Origin: an uncultured Bacteroidales bacterium
GTDB lineage: Bacteria; Bacteroidota; Bacteroidia; Bacteroidales; FEN-979
Length of the DNA: 64,000 nucleotides
Assembly: GCA_903875045.1 (NCBI GenBank)
Contig: CAIQUS010000084.1
Span: forward strand, 28,455 to 92,454
Reading direction: 5' to 3'
Part shown: positions 54,618 to 63,198 of the stretch, in pieces
Numbering within the stretch: the first letter of the stretch is position 1
Layout of the letters: every line of letters starts with the position of its first letter
Notes under the pieces: model-generated
Database searches by the model: none
What the model was told of the DNA's origin: nothing
Seen by the model: only the letters and a program-made list of their open reading frames with translations
Program-made: the position numbers and the translations under genes

Positions 54618-55559
54618 ATGGTTTTGAACTTATTAAACGAAGTCGACCGGATCACTATTCAAACTTTGCAGGATAATTATATTGATATATCCGCTCCGGA
54701 TAGCAATGCCATTGTCACCCGGGGGGCTCTGCAATTGAAAACTTCTATTCTGGCTGAGCATGGCTTTTCAGTAATTGTGAAAACGATGAAAGGCGATATG
54801 ATGCGATCTATGCTTTTCGATTTTGGATTTTCTGAAGGCGGGGCTGCAATGAATGCAGTAACATTGGGTATTGATCTGCAATCTGTAGAGGCCGCTGTGC
54901 TATCTCACGGACACATTGACCATTTCGGAGGAATGGAAAAATTAACTGCATTGATTGGCAAAAAGGATATTCCGTTCGTGGTTCATCCTGCTGTTTTTCG
55001 AACGCACAGATTTATCAAAGTTCAAAACACCTGCTTAGATTTTCCTGAATTTACAAGGGAAAAGGCCAAGGCGGCAGGTTTTAAAATTATTGAAACCTCC
55101 GATCCTTATCCTCTTCTAGAGGGAGATGTGCTGTTCCTGGGGCAGATTCCCAGAAAGAATGATTTTGAAAAAGGTTTTCCATTGGCTTTTTTCAAAGAAA
55201 ACGGTTTCGAAAAACCAGACCCCACTGAAGATGATACCTCAATTGTGATGAACCTTAAAGGCAAAGGACTCGTAGTTATTTCAGGATGTGCTCACTCAGG
55301 GATAATTAACACAATTCATCACGCCATGGAGGTAACAGGAGTATCACAGGTGTATCTGGTAATGGGGGGCTTTCACCTCAGTGGAACGCTATTTGAGCCA
55401 TTGATAAACCGAACGACAGAAGAACTGAAAAAAATCAATCCTGCTTTTGTGATTCCAACGCACTGTACAGGACATAAAGCCATTGCAAATATAGAAAAAG
55501 AGATGCCTGCACAATTTATACTAAATATGTCAGGAACAGCCTTAAATATTCCAGGTTGA
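54618..55559 (+). CDS. MBL-fold hydrolase, MptA/dihydropterin-synthase-like
   Basis: A 313-residue metallo-beta-lactamase-fold protein of the group annotated as 7,8-dihydropterin-6-methyl-4-(beta-D-ribofuranosyl)aminobenzene-phosphate synthase. The metal site is LSHGHIDHFGGM, then ISGCAHSGIINTI and VMGGFHLSGTLFEP, and a terminal PTHCTGHKA. The annotation of the group derives from the methanopterin pathway, which is not expected here, so the true substrate is unknown. It has no clear operon partners and sits between debris regions. Confidence 0.85.
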   Translation: MVLNLLNEVDRITIQTLQDNYIDISAPDSNAIVTRGALQLKTSILAEHGFSVIVKTMKGDMMRSMLFDFGFSEGGAAMNAVTLGIDLQSVEAAVLSHGHIDHFGGMEKLTALIGKKDIPFVVHPAVFRTHRFIKVQNTCLDFPEFTREKAKAAGFKIIETSDPYPLLEGDVLFLGQIPRKNDFEKGFPLAFFKENGFEKPDPTEDDTSIVMNLKGKGLVVISGCAHSGIINTIHHAMEVTGVSQVYLVMGGFHLSGTLFEPLINRTTEELKKINPAFVIPTHCTGHKAIANIEKEMPAQFILNMSGTALNIPG

Positions 55560-55579
55560 TTTACATACAGTGATCTTAC

Positions 55580-55724
55580 CTATTTTTTATAGCAGGTGCC
55601 CGACTTCAGGTTGATCATCAGTGAATTGTCGGCAGGGGGCAGGTCATACCAAAAATCGAGAATATAGGTTTTCCATGTAAAACCCGGGACCATCCATATC
55701 AGGATTGTCTAAAGCGTGATCCGG
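55580..55724 (-). pseudogene. C-terminal gene fragment with frameshift, family unknown
   Basis: The minus strand encodes DNPDMDGPG followed, after a one-base shift within TTTT (plus-strand 55679-55682), by FTWKTYILDFWYDLPPADNS and a last segment ending CYKK with a TAG stop at 55580-55582. A continuous protein sense is restored by deleting one T. No start codon precedes it. It is the decayed 3' end of an unknown gene just downstream of the metallophosphoesterase. Confidence 0.5.
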
Positions 55725-55740
55725 TTATTATAAGCAAAGC

Positions 55741-55754
55741 AGGGTGAGCACCCT
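55741..55754. other. Perfect inverted repeat AGGGTG-AG-CACCCT
   Basis: A 6-bp palindrome with a 2-base centre, followed by seven A on the plus strand. It lies between the metallophosphoesterase and the fragment below it. The T-run is on the wrong side for a minus-strand terminator, so it may be an operator-like palindrome or chance. Confidence 0.3.
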
Positions 55755-55796
55755 AAAAAAATAGCGGGAGAATACCGATGGCAATAAATGAACTTT

Positions 55797-57051
55797 TTAC
55801 CGTAAAGCAAATATTTTCACCTTCATAAAAGAGCCACCCTGGACCAGTGCAAGCAATTTGTTCAGATAATTCAATGAGATCGTCAGGCTTGTTCCCCACA
55901 CCAGGGGTGAGGATGCACCGGTGGTATTCCACAGACATTCCCTCACAGTAAGTCTTTTGGCAACTCCGTCGATGATGATAACCTGGAATGAGAGCTTTGT
56001 CTCTTCGCCGAGCCCATCAGGTGCCTCCGTACCTGATATCACGCCTTTTATGGGTGAGTCGAGCCTGAAAACATTCAGGCTGACGGTATTATCAGGACCC
56101 TCGTAAGTATAGAACTCGTTGAAGTTGCTATTCCCGTGAAAATAGGCCTTGACGTTCTTGTGAGCCTGAAGGAATGTCACGAAATTCCTCTGCTCTATGG
56201 TTGAAGGGACCAGATTTGTTATTCCGTCCTTGCAAACCTCGGCCACCACATTCTCGAACCTGTCTTTTGCATTAATGGTGTGATCTCCGTTAGGGTTGGT
56301 AAGATGTTCTGCTTCAATCTCTGGCTCGTCGTGGGTGAACAGAATAACCGGGGTGGAAGAACTCACTTTCGACAAATCGCTTTCCATCCATATCCTGGCA
56401 GCCGAATCGGGCCATACATTGACGAACATGCAATGAACACCTGCGATATTCCTTGAATAATTGATTTTATCAATGGTATAATTGTAGGTTGCATTCGACA
56501 CCGGATTTGCAGGAGAAAGCATCATATTGTAGATGTTCACCATCGCATCTGGATCGGTAGGCGGATTCATGGGATGCCATTCGCCGATGGCATTGGTTAC
56601 ATCATGATTGCCGGGGGTAAGCCATAATCCGGTATTCTGGCCGGCCCGATTTTTCAGCGTAATGCCCTTTATAAAGCCTTCACTGAACTGCTCCCATGAA
56701 AGCGTTGCTGATTGAACTGCAGGCGGACCGACTACCTGCTTGGTAGTGATATCGCCGGTTATGATGAGTTCGTCGATCGCCCCGACAGGTTTGCCTGCAT
56801 TCGTGCCTCCGTCGTTGGGGAAAGTGAATACCGGTAAACGGTTGATCTGTTTTACAAACTTATTGTTAACAAAATCGGCACTTACCAGGGCTCCTCTGAA
56901 CATCCTCCTCGCTCCATAATGAACATCGGATGTAACCACGATCTGTGCAACAGTTTGGTTATCATTGGTGGAGTGAGATTCATCCTTTTTACAAGAATAA
57001 AAGCAAAGCAGGATGATCGCAAAAACAAGTGTTTTTTTTATGGTGCACCAT
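55797..57051 (-). pseudogene. Metallophosphoesterase lipoprotein with 5' poly-A frameshift
   Basis: The main frame (55797-56939, 380 codons from a GTG) encodes a calcineurin-like phosphoesterase: SDVHYG (metal Asp/His), ITGDITT, TPGNHDVT, FTHDEPE and FHGNSNF. Upstream the same frame continues through a clear lipoprotein signal (KKTLVFAIILLCFYSC, then KKDES) but has no start. An ATG at 57049-57051 in another frame leads into a run of eight A (57032-57039); with seven A the ATG would join the signal peptide directly. So the gene is either frameshifted, slippage-controlled, or the read has an extra base. The catalytic domain is intact. Confidence 0.75.
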
Positions 57052-57069
57052 TTAGCTCTTTAAATTAAG

Positions 57070-57290
57070 ATGCAATATATACAATTTACTTTACAACTGA
57101 TCAATAAAACCACATATAGGAAAGTAGGCCTTGTAATCAATCCGATTACCTGGACGAGAGATGACACTTTGGGTGACAAGACACAAGGGCTGGGGTCTTT
57201 TTTGCCAAATAACAAAGGAGAATGGGTAAAAACACTACAATATGCTGATGCGCGTGTAGATATTGCAAAAGGAGTATTGTCAGTGTTTAA
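57070..57290 (+). pseudogene. Gene-like fragment, family unknown
   Basis: From the ATG at 57070 a plus-strand frame of about 70 codons reads protein-like (VGLVINPITWTRDDTLGDKT, then SFLPNNKGEWVKTLQYADAR and VDIAKGVLSVFNC), then runs antisense into the 3' end of the subtilase gene and loses sense. A TAA stop lies just before the ATG. It seems to be a piece of a gene truncated on both sides. The segment is divergent from the metallophosphoesterase start. I do not recognise the family. Confidence 0.4.
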
Positions 57291-58968
57291 TTGCACGAAG
57301 GATTTCATGGTGGTTTTCATGTTGTACCTTTACAACATACAATCCTGCCGGAAGTTTACCAGGACCGGCTAATTCGAATTGTAATGCTGATGAAGCTGAA
57401 AATTCCATCTTACTGACCATTTGGCCGGAAGAAGAATATATTTCAACCAGGACCGGTCCAGTCATTACATGGCTGAGGTTTAGTTTCAGTGTATTCGTAA
57501 ATGGGATAGGCGAAAGCCAGAATTTATGTGATTCCGTCTTCTGAGATGTGCCTGATGAAAGGGATATCAGGTTGGTACGAGCCGCCAACATATCGGGAAT
57601 TCCCCATCCGACAAAATTATCCGGAGAATTCGACTGTGAGGCTGTTTTTCTGACAGCACTCCTAACGTCATCCGCGGTCACATTGGATACCGATTGCCAG
57701 AGGCACGCAAGTGCGCCTGAAATCACTGGTGTGGAGAAGGAGGTTCCTGTCCCCACTGTAAGCACCCCATTTCCATAAATGATTGCCGTATTGTATCCCT
57801 GGGCCACCACATCTGGTTTGGTGCGGCCATCGGCAGTCGGACCTTTTCCGCTAAATTGCTGGTAGACTCCTGATTCATTGACAGCTCCGATTGCAAAAAC
57901 ACTGTCACCATCAGCGGGGGTACTGATATAATGCCAGGGATCTTCACCCAGATTACCGGCACAATTCACCACCAGCATTCCCCTTTTGGCAGCCAGGTCG
58001 GCAGCAATAACAGCAGGTGTAGTGTTACCGTCAAGATCTGAATAGGTATGATTGTATGTAGAATCATCAAATGTAGTATAAGCCAGAGATGAGGTAATGA
58101 TATCTGCGCCGACACTGTCGGCAAATTCTGCTCCGGCAGCCCAGTTGTATTCCTCTTCAATATACTCTCCACCCCACGCATCTTCTGTACGAAGTAACCA
58201 GTAGGCAGCATCAGGAGCCGTTCCAATTATCTGACCAGGGAGATTGGCTGCCAAAATAGAAAGAACACTTTCCCCATGGGTATGCTGAATGAAGACATTT
58301 CCGCCGGGATCAACGTAATCGCGTGTACCCAAAATGAGTCCGTTCTGCCACAAGTATGAAAAAGCCGTACCCTGATCCACATCCCAAAACCCGGCATCGA
58401 GAATGACAATTTCCATCCCCTGACCAGTGAAACCAAGATCATGAAGATTATGTAGACCGATCATTGATACCTGATTCCATGCATTCCCGTAATTAAGGCT
58501 GATGCCGGAAGAAGAATTACTACAACCAGACAAGTGAGACAACTTGATGGGTTGGATTGAACTGATCTGATTTATACCTTTCTTAATCTTCCTGCCATTC
58601 TGGTTATAATTGGTCACTGTTGTAATATGGTCGACGAAAGGAAACTCCCTGATAGCAGCCAGTGACCCCGGATTGTCGGTCGAGATCATCACTGCGTTGA
58701 ACCATTTCAGCGAGTACAATATTTGAGCTCCCTGTCCGACAATTTCCGCTATATATGCCGGAGAAACCGGCAGATCTTTCTCAGTGCATGATAAGTTGTT
58801 CCTGAAACGACGATCGATTGCCCGCTGTGTAAGGAACTGCTGAGGATGCGAGAGATTATATGCGTTATTATGTTTGTCTTTGAGGAAAACAAGATGCTTT
58901 ATTCCGCATTGGGCCAATGCAGAATAGATATAAAAACACAATAGCACAATAGTGGTGAATCTTTTCAT
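57280..58968 (-). CDS. Secreted S8 subtilisin-like protease with T9SS sorting domain
   Basis: A 562-residue secreted serine protease. The ATG at 58968 (MKRFTTIVLLCFYIYSALAQ, a signal peptide) is chosen over the longer frame. An N-terminal prodomain-like part (LTQRAIDRRFRNN) leads into the S8 domain with catalytic Asp in VILDAGFWD, His in QHTHGESVLS, oxyanion Asn in NCAGNLGED and Ser in GTGTSFSTPVISG. The last 75 residues (KFWLSPIPFTNTLKLNLS ... HHEILRAIKH) form a T9SS-type sorting domain. It degrades proteins outside the cell. The region upstream contains a Fic fragment in the same frame. Confidence 0.9.
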   Translation of the reverse strand: MKRFTTIVLLCFYIYSALAQCGIKHLVFLKDKHNNAYNLSHPQQFLTQRAIDRRFRNNLSCTEKDLPVSPAYIAEIVGQGAQILYSLKWFNAVMISTDNPGSLAAIREFPFVDHITTVTNYNQNGRKIKKGINQISSIQPIKLSHLSGCSNSSSGISLNYGNAWNQVSMIGLHNLHDLGFTGQGMEIVILDAGFWDVDQGTAFSYLWQNGLILGTRDYVDPGGNVFIQHTHGESVLSILAANLPGQIIGTAPDAAYWLLRTEDAWGGEYIEEEYNWAAGAEFADSVGADIITSSLAYTTFDDSTYNHTYSDLDGNTTPAVIAADLAAKRGMLVVNCAGNLGEDPWHYISTPADGDSVFAIGAVNESGVYQQFSGKGPTADGRTKPDVVAQGYNTAIIYGNGVLTVGTGTSFSTPVISGALACLWQSVSNVTADDVRSAVRKTASQSNSPDNFVGWGIPDMLAARTNLISLSSGTSQKTESHKFWLSPIPFTNTLKLNLSHVMTGPVLVEIYSSSGQMVSKMEFSASSALQFELAGPGKLPAGLYVVKVQHENHHEILRAIKH

Positions 58969-58986
58969 GGTAATTGGATTATTATT

Positions 58987-59076
58987 GGTTTTATTCAAAA
59001 GCCGGTTCAACCGTCCGTTCCCATCCGCAAATGGATGAAAACTAATCAATTCATAAGCAAATATAATAATTTTAAA
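58987..59076 (-). pseudogene. Fic domain remnant
   Basis: In frame with, and upstream of, the subtilase start lies FAYELISFHPFADGNGRLNR. The Fic signature HPFxxGNGRxxR, the AMP-transferase active site, is complete. Only about 30 residues around the motif remain; the helices before and after it are absent, so the piece cannot be a working Fic protein. It is evidence of a former Fic/toxin-type gene disrupted at this place. Confidence 0.65.
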
Positions 59077-59183
59077 AGTGATACGATTTGGTTCCATTGC
59101 CTTGATCTTTGCTTGCCTCAGAAAATACAATTTCATAGGGTGGTGGCTTGGTGCCAATAACGAAAAAATATTCCGGACAAATT

Positions 59184-59191
59184 TAATTTTG
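59184..59191 (+). promoter_or_regulatory. -7 element of the ECF sigma gene
   Basis: TAATTTTG, TAnnTTTG type, 57 bp before the ATG at 59249. A TAAATTTG on the other strand overlaps it (59178-59185). No clear -33. Confidence 0.4.
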
Positions 59192-59248
59192 TATAAGGTT
59201 TTGTAACAAACCCGATAGTCCTGCATCCAAATGTCATAAAACCGGAAA

Positions 59249-59767
59249 ATGGAGAAAGATCAGTTATACAGGGAGATTCTTAAAAAGAACGACACGCGTA
59301 TCTTCCGGATTTGCAGCTGGTATTTTACGGATACAGAAGAGCGGAACGATGCTTACCAGGAATCACTGATCAGGATCTGGGAACATTTGCACACTTTCAG
59401 GGGCGAATCAAAAGTAAGCACCTGGATCTACCGGATAGTGGTGAATTCATGCCTTACCCATATCCGGAAGGATAAACTCAGAACAAACCTGATTGAACCC
59501 GGGATAATACCTGAGAACATACAGGTTGCTGAAACTTTTCCGGCCGACGATGATCAGGCTGATATAAAGCTGACCTTTTTCCGCGGCCTTTTGCAAACCA
59601 TGAACCACGCAGACCGCACCCTGGTGTCACTTTACCTTGAGGAATTATCTACAAAGGAGATGTCTGACATAACTGGCCTGACTGAAGCGAATGTAAGGGT
59701 GAAACTGCACCGTATCAAAGAAAAAATCAAAAAAGAATGGGAGGACAGACAAAATGGAACTGGATGA
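59249..59767 (+). CDS. ECF-type RNA polymerase sigma factor
   Basis: A 172-residue extracytoplasmic-function sigma factor. Region 2 includes CSWYFTDTEERNDAYQESLIRIWEHL and FRGESKVSTWIYRIVVNSC; region 4 includes LYLEELSTKEMSDITGLTEANVRVKLHRIKEKIKK, the -35-binding helix-turn-helix. Like other Bacteroidota ECF factors it should redirect RNA polymerase to a small regulon. It overlaps the next gene by 14 bp, and that gene encodes a small membrane protein that may control it. The DUF1566 genes downstream with a shared leader are candidate targets. Confidence 0.93.
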   Translation: MEKDQLYREILKKNDTRIFRICSWYFTDTEERNDAYQESLIRIWEHLHTFRGESKVSTWIYRIVVNSCLTHIRKDKLRTNLIEPGIIPENIQVAETFPADDDQADIKLTFFRGLLQTMNHADRTLVSLYLEELSTKEMSDITGLTEANVRVKLHRIKEKIKKEWEDRQNGTG

Positions 59768-60353
59768 TTTTAAGAATACCGTTCTGCCGGATAAAGAACC
59801 GTACGAGAATGTAAACACTCAAAAAGAAAATAAAATGGATATGTTTATTGAAGAGCTGAAAGCTGCTGATGCAAAAGACCGTAAAAACACCCGGATGTTT
59901 ATCATTGTCATGGGAGTGTTTGTGGTGATTTATTCATCCACCCTTGTCCGCATCCATGAAACCATGAAAGACGGGTATGCAATGCTGGTCCTGGGTTTTG
60001 CCCTCACCCTGTTTTACCTTTTCTGGCGATACAGGAAACTCAGCGCCATTGATTATTCGGCGCCGTCAATACAGTTCCTGAGGGAAGCCGGGCAAAGGCA
60101 TCGTTTCATGCGACCGGTCGACTGGATCGTTACAATTCCCATGCTGATCCTTTTTTTCGCCGGAGGTTGCAGCATCATTGATGCAACGTTCACAAAATAT
60201 TTCGGTCCGTCTGCCTGGCCCCTGGGAATCTATTCCGTGGTGATGGCTGCCGCTGCAGTGATCGGATTCTGGTCAAGCATGAAGATCTGGAAACGGGATA
60301 AAAAAGGGATATTGGAAAAGATCAGGAAAATGCAAGCCGAGTTTGGGGATTGA
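59754..60353 (+). CDS. Membrane protein, putative partner of the ECF sigma factor
   Basis: A 199-residue protein with an N-terminal cytoplasmic part of about 45 residues and four hydrophobic helices (about 47-66, 72-92, 120-142 and 152-175), then a basic C-terminal helix (KRDKKGILEKIRKMQ). It overlaps the sigma factor gene by 14 bp, as anti-sigma factors do, but no zinc-binding HxxxCxxC motif is present. It could hold the sigma factor at the membrane or sense the envelope; this is inference from position. Confidence 0.8.
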   Translation: MELDDFKNTVLPDKEPYENVNTQKENKMDMFIEELKAADAKDRKNTRMFIIVMGVFVVIYSSTLVRIHETMKDGYAMLVLGFALTLFYLFWRYRKLSAIDYSAPSIQFLREAGQRHRFMRPVDWIVTIPMLILFFAGGCSIIDATFTKYFGPSAWPLGIYSVVMAAAAVIGFWSSMKIWKRDKKGILEKIRKMQAEFGD

Positions 60354-60354
60354 A

Positions 60355-60476
60355 CCAAAACCATTCAGTGATAAATCACCCTGAACGGGTGACACAACCA
60401 TGCTATCTGGTGATTGCATTTTTTGGTTGATTCCCTGCGTGGTAATTTTGCTTTCACAATAAGTAAAAAAATAGCC
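60355..60476 (+). promoter_or_regulatory. Leader of the first DUF1566 gene, repeated at 63076-63198
   Basis: 122 bp directly after the membrane protein stop and before the ATG at 60477. It carries TCACCC-N5-GGGTGA (60376-60392), a second GGTGA at 60409-60413, and TAATTTTG (60443-60450). Nearly the same sequence stands before the next DUF1566 gene with one 1-bp length difference; about three quarters of the bases agree by eye. Confidence 0.75.
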
Positions 60477-62024
60477 ATGAAAAAATTATCAAACAAATCC
60501 TTAACGGTCAATGTTATTGTGACCATTTGCATTGTGACGATGATAAACATTATTGGATATAGCCAAACCAATACTTATCCAATTTTTGGAACAGGTCAGA
60601 CAATATCTTACGACACAACGGTTGCAATAACAATGCCCACTTCAGGGCAGACATTCTATGGACAGAATTCAAATCATCCCGGAAACATGCGATCTTACAC
60701 CAACAATGGTGATGGCACAGTAACCGACAATTTATCCGGACTGATGTGGCAGCAAACCGAGGACAGAAACGGTGACGGAACAATTAATTTCTATGACAAA
60801 CTGACCTATTCTGAGGCAATGGATAGCGCTGTAACATGTAATACGGGTGGTTATAATGATTGGCGTTTACCTACTATTAAAGAGCTATATTCCCTTGCCA
60901 TGTTTTTTGGATATGAACCAGGCCCAGGGCAGTCAACTTGTACAAAATATATTGATACGACCTATTTCTCTGTCGGTTACGGCGACGTGAACTCACTGGC
61001 ACACGGCAGCCTTGGAACTGAACGGATTATTGATGGTCAAATTGCTTCCTCTACATTATATGTTAGTACGACATTTGGCGCACTGGAAGCAATGTTTGGG
61101 TTCAATTTTATAGATGGACGAATTAAAGGATATCCAACTACTTACATCGTTCCGGAATGCGGAACAGCAAAGCATTTCTATGTATTATATGTTCGAGGCA
61201 ATACAGACTATGGAACAAATCAATTCATTGACAACGGAAACGGAACAATTACTGACAATGCTACCGGACTGATGTGGATGCAAGACGATAATGGGACAGG
61301 TGTTTTATGGAAGGACGCATTAAGTTATGCTGAAAATATCACTTATGCAGGATATTCGGATTGGAGATTACCCGATACCAAAGAATTGCAAAGTATAGTT
61401 GACTATACCCGTTCTCCGGCAACAACCGGTTCTGCAGCAATAAACCCGATATTCAACTGCACGCAGATTACCAATGAAGGAGGTGTTGCAGATTATCCCT
61501 GGTATTGGAGCAACACTACATTTTCTTCCCAATCGCAGACAAACGGAGCAAGCGCCGCCTATGTATGCTTCGGAAGAGCTATGGGCTATTTTCCTGGTTT
61601 AGGGTGGACTGATATCCATGGCGCAGGATGTCAGCGAAGCGATCCTAAACCCAGAAGTTTTAGCGGATACACACATAATGGAAATGGATATTACAATCCC
61701 AATGCTCCCCAGGGCGATGCCGTCAGGATATACAATTACGTGCGTTTGGTAAGAAATGAATCTTCAACCGGAATAAATGATAATAAAGACAATCATAAAT
61801 TCAATGTTTACCCAAACCCCTTTTCCGACGAACTTACGATCGAAATGAGAGAAGACATGGAAAAGGCTAGCTTTGAGCTCTTGAATTCTGTAGGTCAAAT
61901 TGTGAAACACGGCAGTTTTATTGGAAAAACCTTGATTAACACCAGCAACCTTGCAAGCGGTGTTTATTTGATAAAACTTCAACAGGGAAACACTTTTGAA
62001 GTAAAAAAGTTAATAAAAGAATAG
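60477..62024 (+). CDS. Exported DUF1566 protein with T9SS sorting domain
   Basis: A 515-residue secreted protein; the ATG at 60477 is followed by a signal peptide (VNVIVTICIVTMINIIGYSQ) and is preferred over the frame from 60414. Two DUF1566 modules follow: NNGDGTVTDNLSGLMWQ with YNDWRLPTIKELYSL, and NGNGTITDNATGLMWMQ with YSDWRLPDTKELQSI. The end (FNVYPNPFSDELTIEMRED ... FEVKKLIKE) is a T9SS sorting domain. DUF1566 is a C-type-lectin-like fold with calcium-type DGDG loops; binding of a glycan or surface ligand is likely. It heads a cluster with the deacetylase and a second DUF1566 gene. Confidence 0.87.
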   Translation: MKKLSNKSLTVNVIVTICIVTMINIIGYSQTNTYPIFGTGQTISYDTTVAITMPTSGQTFYGQNSNHPGNMRSYTNNGDGTVTDNLSGLMWQQTEDRNGDGTINFYDKLTYSEAMDSAVTCNTGGYNDWRLPTIKELYSLAMFFGYEPGPGQSTCTKYIDTTYFSVGYGDVNSLAHGSLGTERIIDGQIASSTLYVSTTFGALEAMFGFNFIDGRIKGYPTTYIVPECGTAKHFYVLYVRGNTDYGTNQFIDNGNGTITDNATGLMWMQDDNGTGVLWKDALSYAENITYAGYSDWRLPDTKELQSIVDYTRSPATTGSAAINPIFNCTQITNEGGVADYPWYWSNTTFSSQSQTNGASAAYVCFGRAMGYFPGLGWTDIHGAGCQRSDPKPRSFSGYTHNGNGYYNPNAPQGDAVRIYNYVRLVRNESSTGINDNKDNHKFNVYPNPFSDELTIEMREDMEKASFELLNSVGQIVKHGSFIGKTLINTSNLASGVYLIKLQQGNTFEVKKLIKE

Positions 62025-62073
62025 ACATCAGATTTTCATTCCCTGTTTCAGACAATTAAATAAAAAGAAAATT

Positions 62074-63015
62074 ATGAAAAGCAAAATGAAAATAATGATT
62101 GCACTCGTTGCTTTGCTAACTGTTATCAATTCCGCAAATGCTCAGACCAATACTGCTCTCGTAAATAGCAGTATTCCAATTGAAATGCTTTTCCCGCAAG
62201 GAAAATCCAAAGCGTTGATTTTGAGTTTTGATGATGGAAATGTTGCCGACAGGCATTTGGTTAAATTGATGAAGGAATATGGTCTTATCGGGACTTTTCA
62301 TCTTAATTCCAACAAACTCGGAACAAAAGACTATCTCACCAAAGATGAAATTCAAAACCTGTACAAGGGACACGAAGTATCCGGTCATACGGCAAATCAC
62401 CCCAATTTGACTTCTTTGTCGAAAATTGATGTGATTTATGAAGTGGTGGAAGATAGAAAAGAATTGGAACGATTGACAGATTATCCTGTTCGTGGAATGT
62501 CTTATCCATTTGGCAATACCAACGATTTTGTAATTGAGACAATAACTGGTTTAGGTATTGAATATGCCAGAACAGTAGGCGATACTTACAATTTTAGTAT
62601 TCCCGCTGATTTCCTTAAATGGCAACCTACCATTCATTTATTCGGAAAAACAAATTACATCCCCAATGACACGGCAAACGACAGAAGAGAATCAGGACAA
62701 TTTTATCAGCTTACCACTGATTTTCTTAAAGCGAATTCATTAGCCCTGTTTTATGTCTGGGGGCATAGTTGGGAATATGAAGGACCCGGGAATAAATGGG
62801 CAGAAGTGGATAAGTTTTTCAAAATGATTTCTAAAAATCCGGATATATACTACACAACACAAATAGGATTGGTGGATTATATCAATGCCTTTAAAAATCT
62901 CAAATTTTCAGTAGACAAAACCATGGTTACCAATCTGAGTTCGATCAATATATTCATCAAGATAAAAGGCAAAGCGTTTAATATTGAAGCAGGGAGCACC
63001 ATTCTCCTGGATTGA
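62074..63015 (+). CDS. Exported polysaccharide deacetylase (NodB family)
   Basis: A 313-residue secreted protein: signal peptide KIMIALVALLTVINSANAQ, then the NodB domain with LILSFDDGN (metal and catalytic Asp), GHTANHPNL (the H-x3-H zinc histidines), GMSYPFGN and YVWGHSWEY near the end. It deacetylates N- or O-acetylated polysaccharide at the cell surface. It lies 49 bp after the first DUF1566 gene, so they could form one transcript; the second DUF1566 gene has its own leader. An internal ATG at 62086 is an alternative start. Confidence 0.88.
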   Translation: MKSKMKIMIALVALLTVINSANAQTNTALVNSSIPIEMLFPQGKSKALILSFDDGNVADRHLVKLMKEYGLIGTFHLNSNKLGTKDYLTKDEIQNLYKGHEVSGHTANHPNLTSLSKIDVIYEVVEDRKELERLTDYPVRGMSYPFGNTNDFVIETITGLGIEYARTVGDTYNFSIPADFLKWQPTIHLFGKTNYIPNDTANDRRESGQFYQLTTDFLKANSLALFYVWGHSWEYEGPGNKWAEVDKFFKMISKNPDIYYTTQIGLVDYINAFKNLKFSVDKTMVTNLSSINIFIKIKGKAFNIEAGSTILLD

Positions 63016-63075
63016 TAAGAAAATCCATACTCAATTCTGCTGCTTTTAATAGTGTCATAAAAAGGCACCCATTTC

Positions 63076-63198
63076 CCAAAACCGTTCAGTGATAAAAAAC
63101 CGTAAAAGGGTGACATAACCATGTTCTCTGGTGATTCCATTTCCTGAAAGATTTCCTGCACGGTACTTTTGCGCTCACAATAATTTAAAAATTTAACC
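63076..63198 (+). promoter_or_regulatory. Leader of the second DUF1566 gene, repeat of 60355-60476
   Basis: 123 bp before the ATG at 63199, matching the first leader: CCAAAACC, TTCAGTGATAAA, GGGTGACA, AACCATG, TCTGGTGATT, TGC..GGTA.TTTTGC and CTCACAATAA-type blocks. The -7 element is TACTTTTG (63164-63171). The TCACCC half of the first copy's palindrome is not kept. Confidence 0.75.

Noticed and set aside
56939..56940. GTG at 56939 as true start of the metallophosphoesterase
   Set aside because: It would leave out the evident lipoprotein signal directly upstream and begin inside the first metal-binding strand.
58969..59226. N-terminal extension of the subtilase
   Set aside because: The signal peptide begins at 58968; the extension holds an unrelated Fic fragment.
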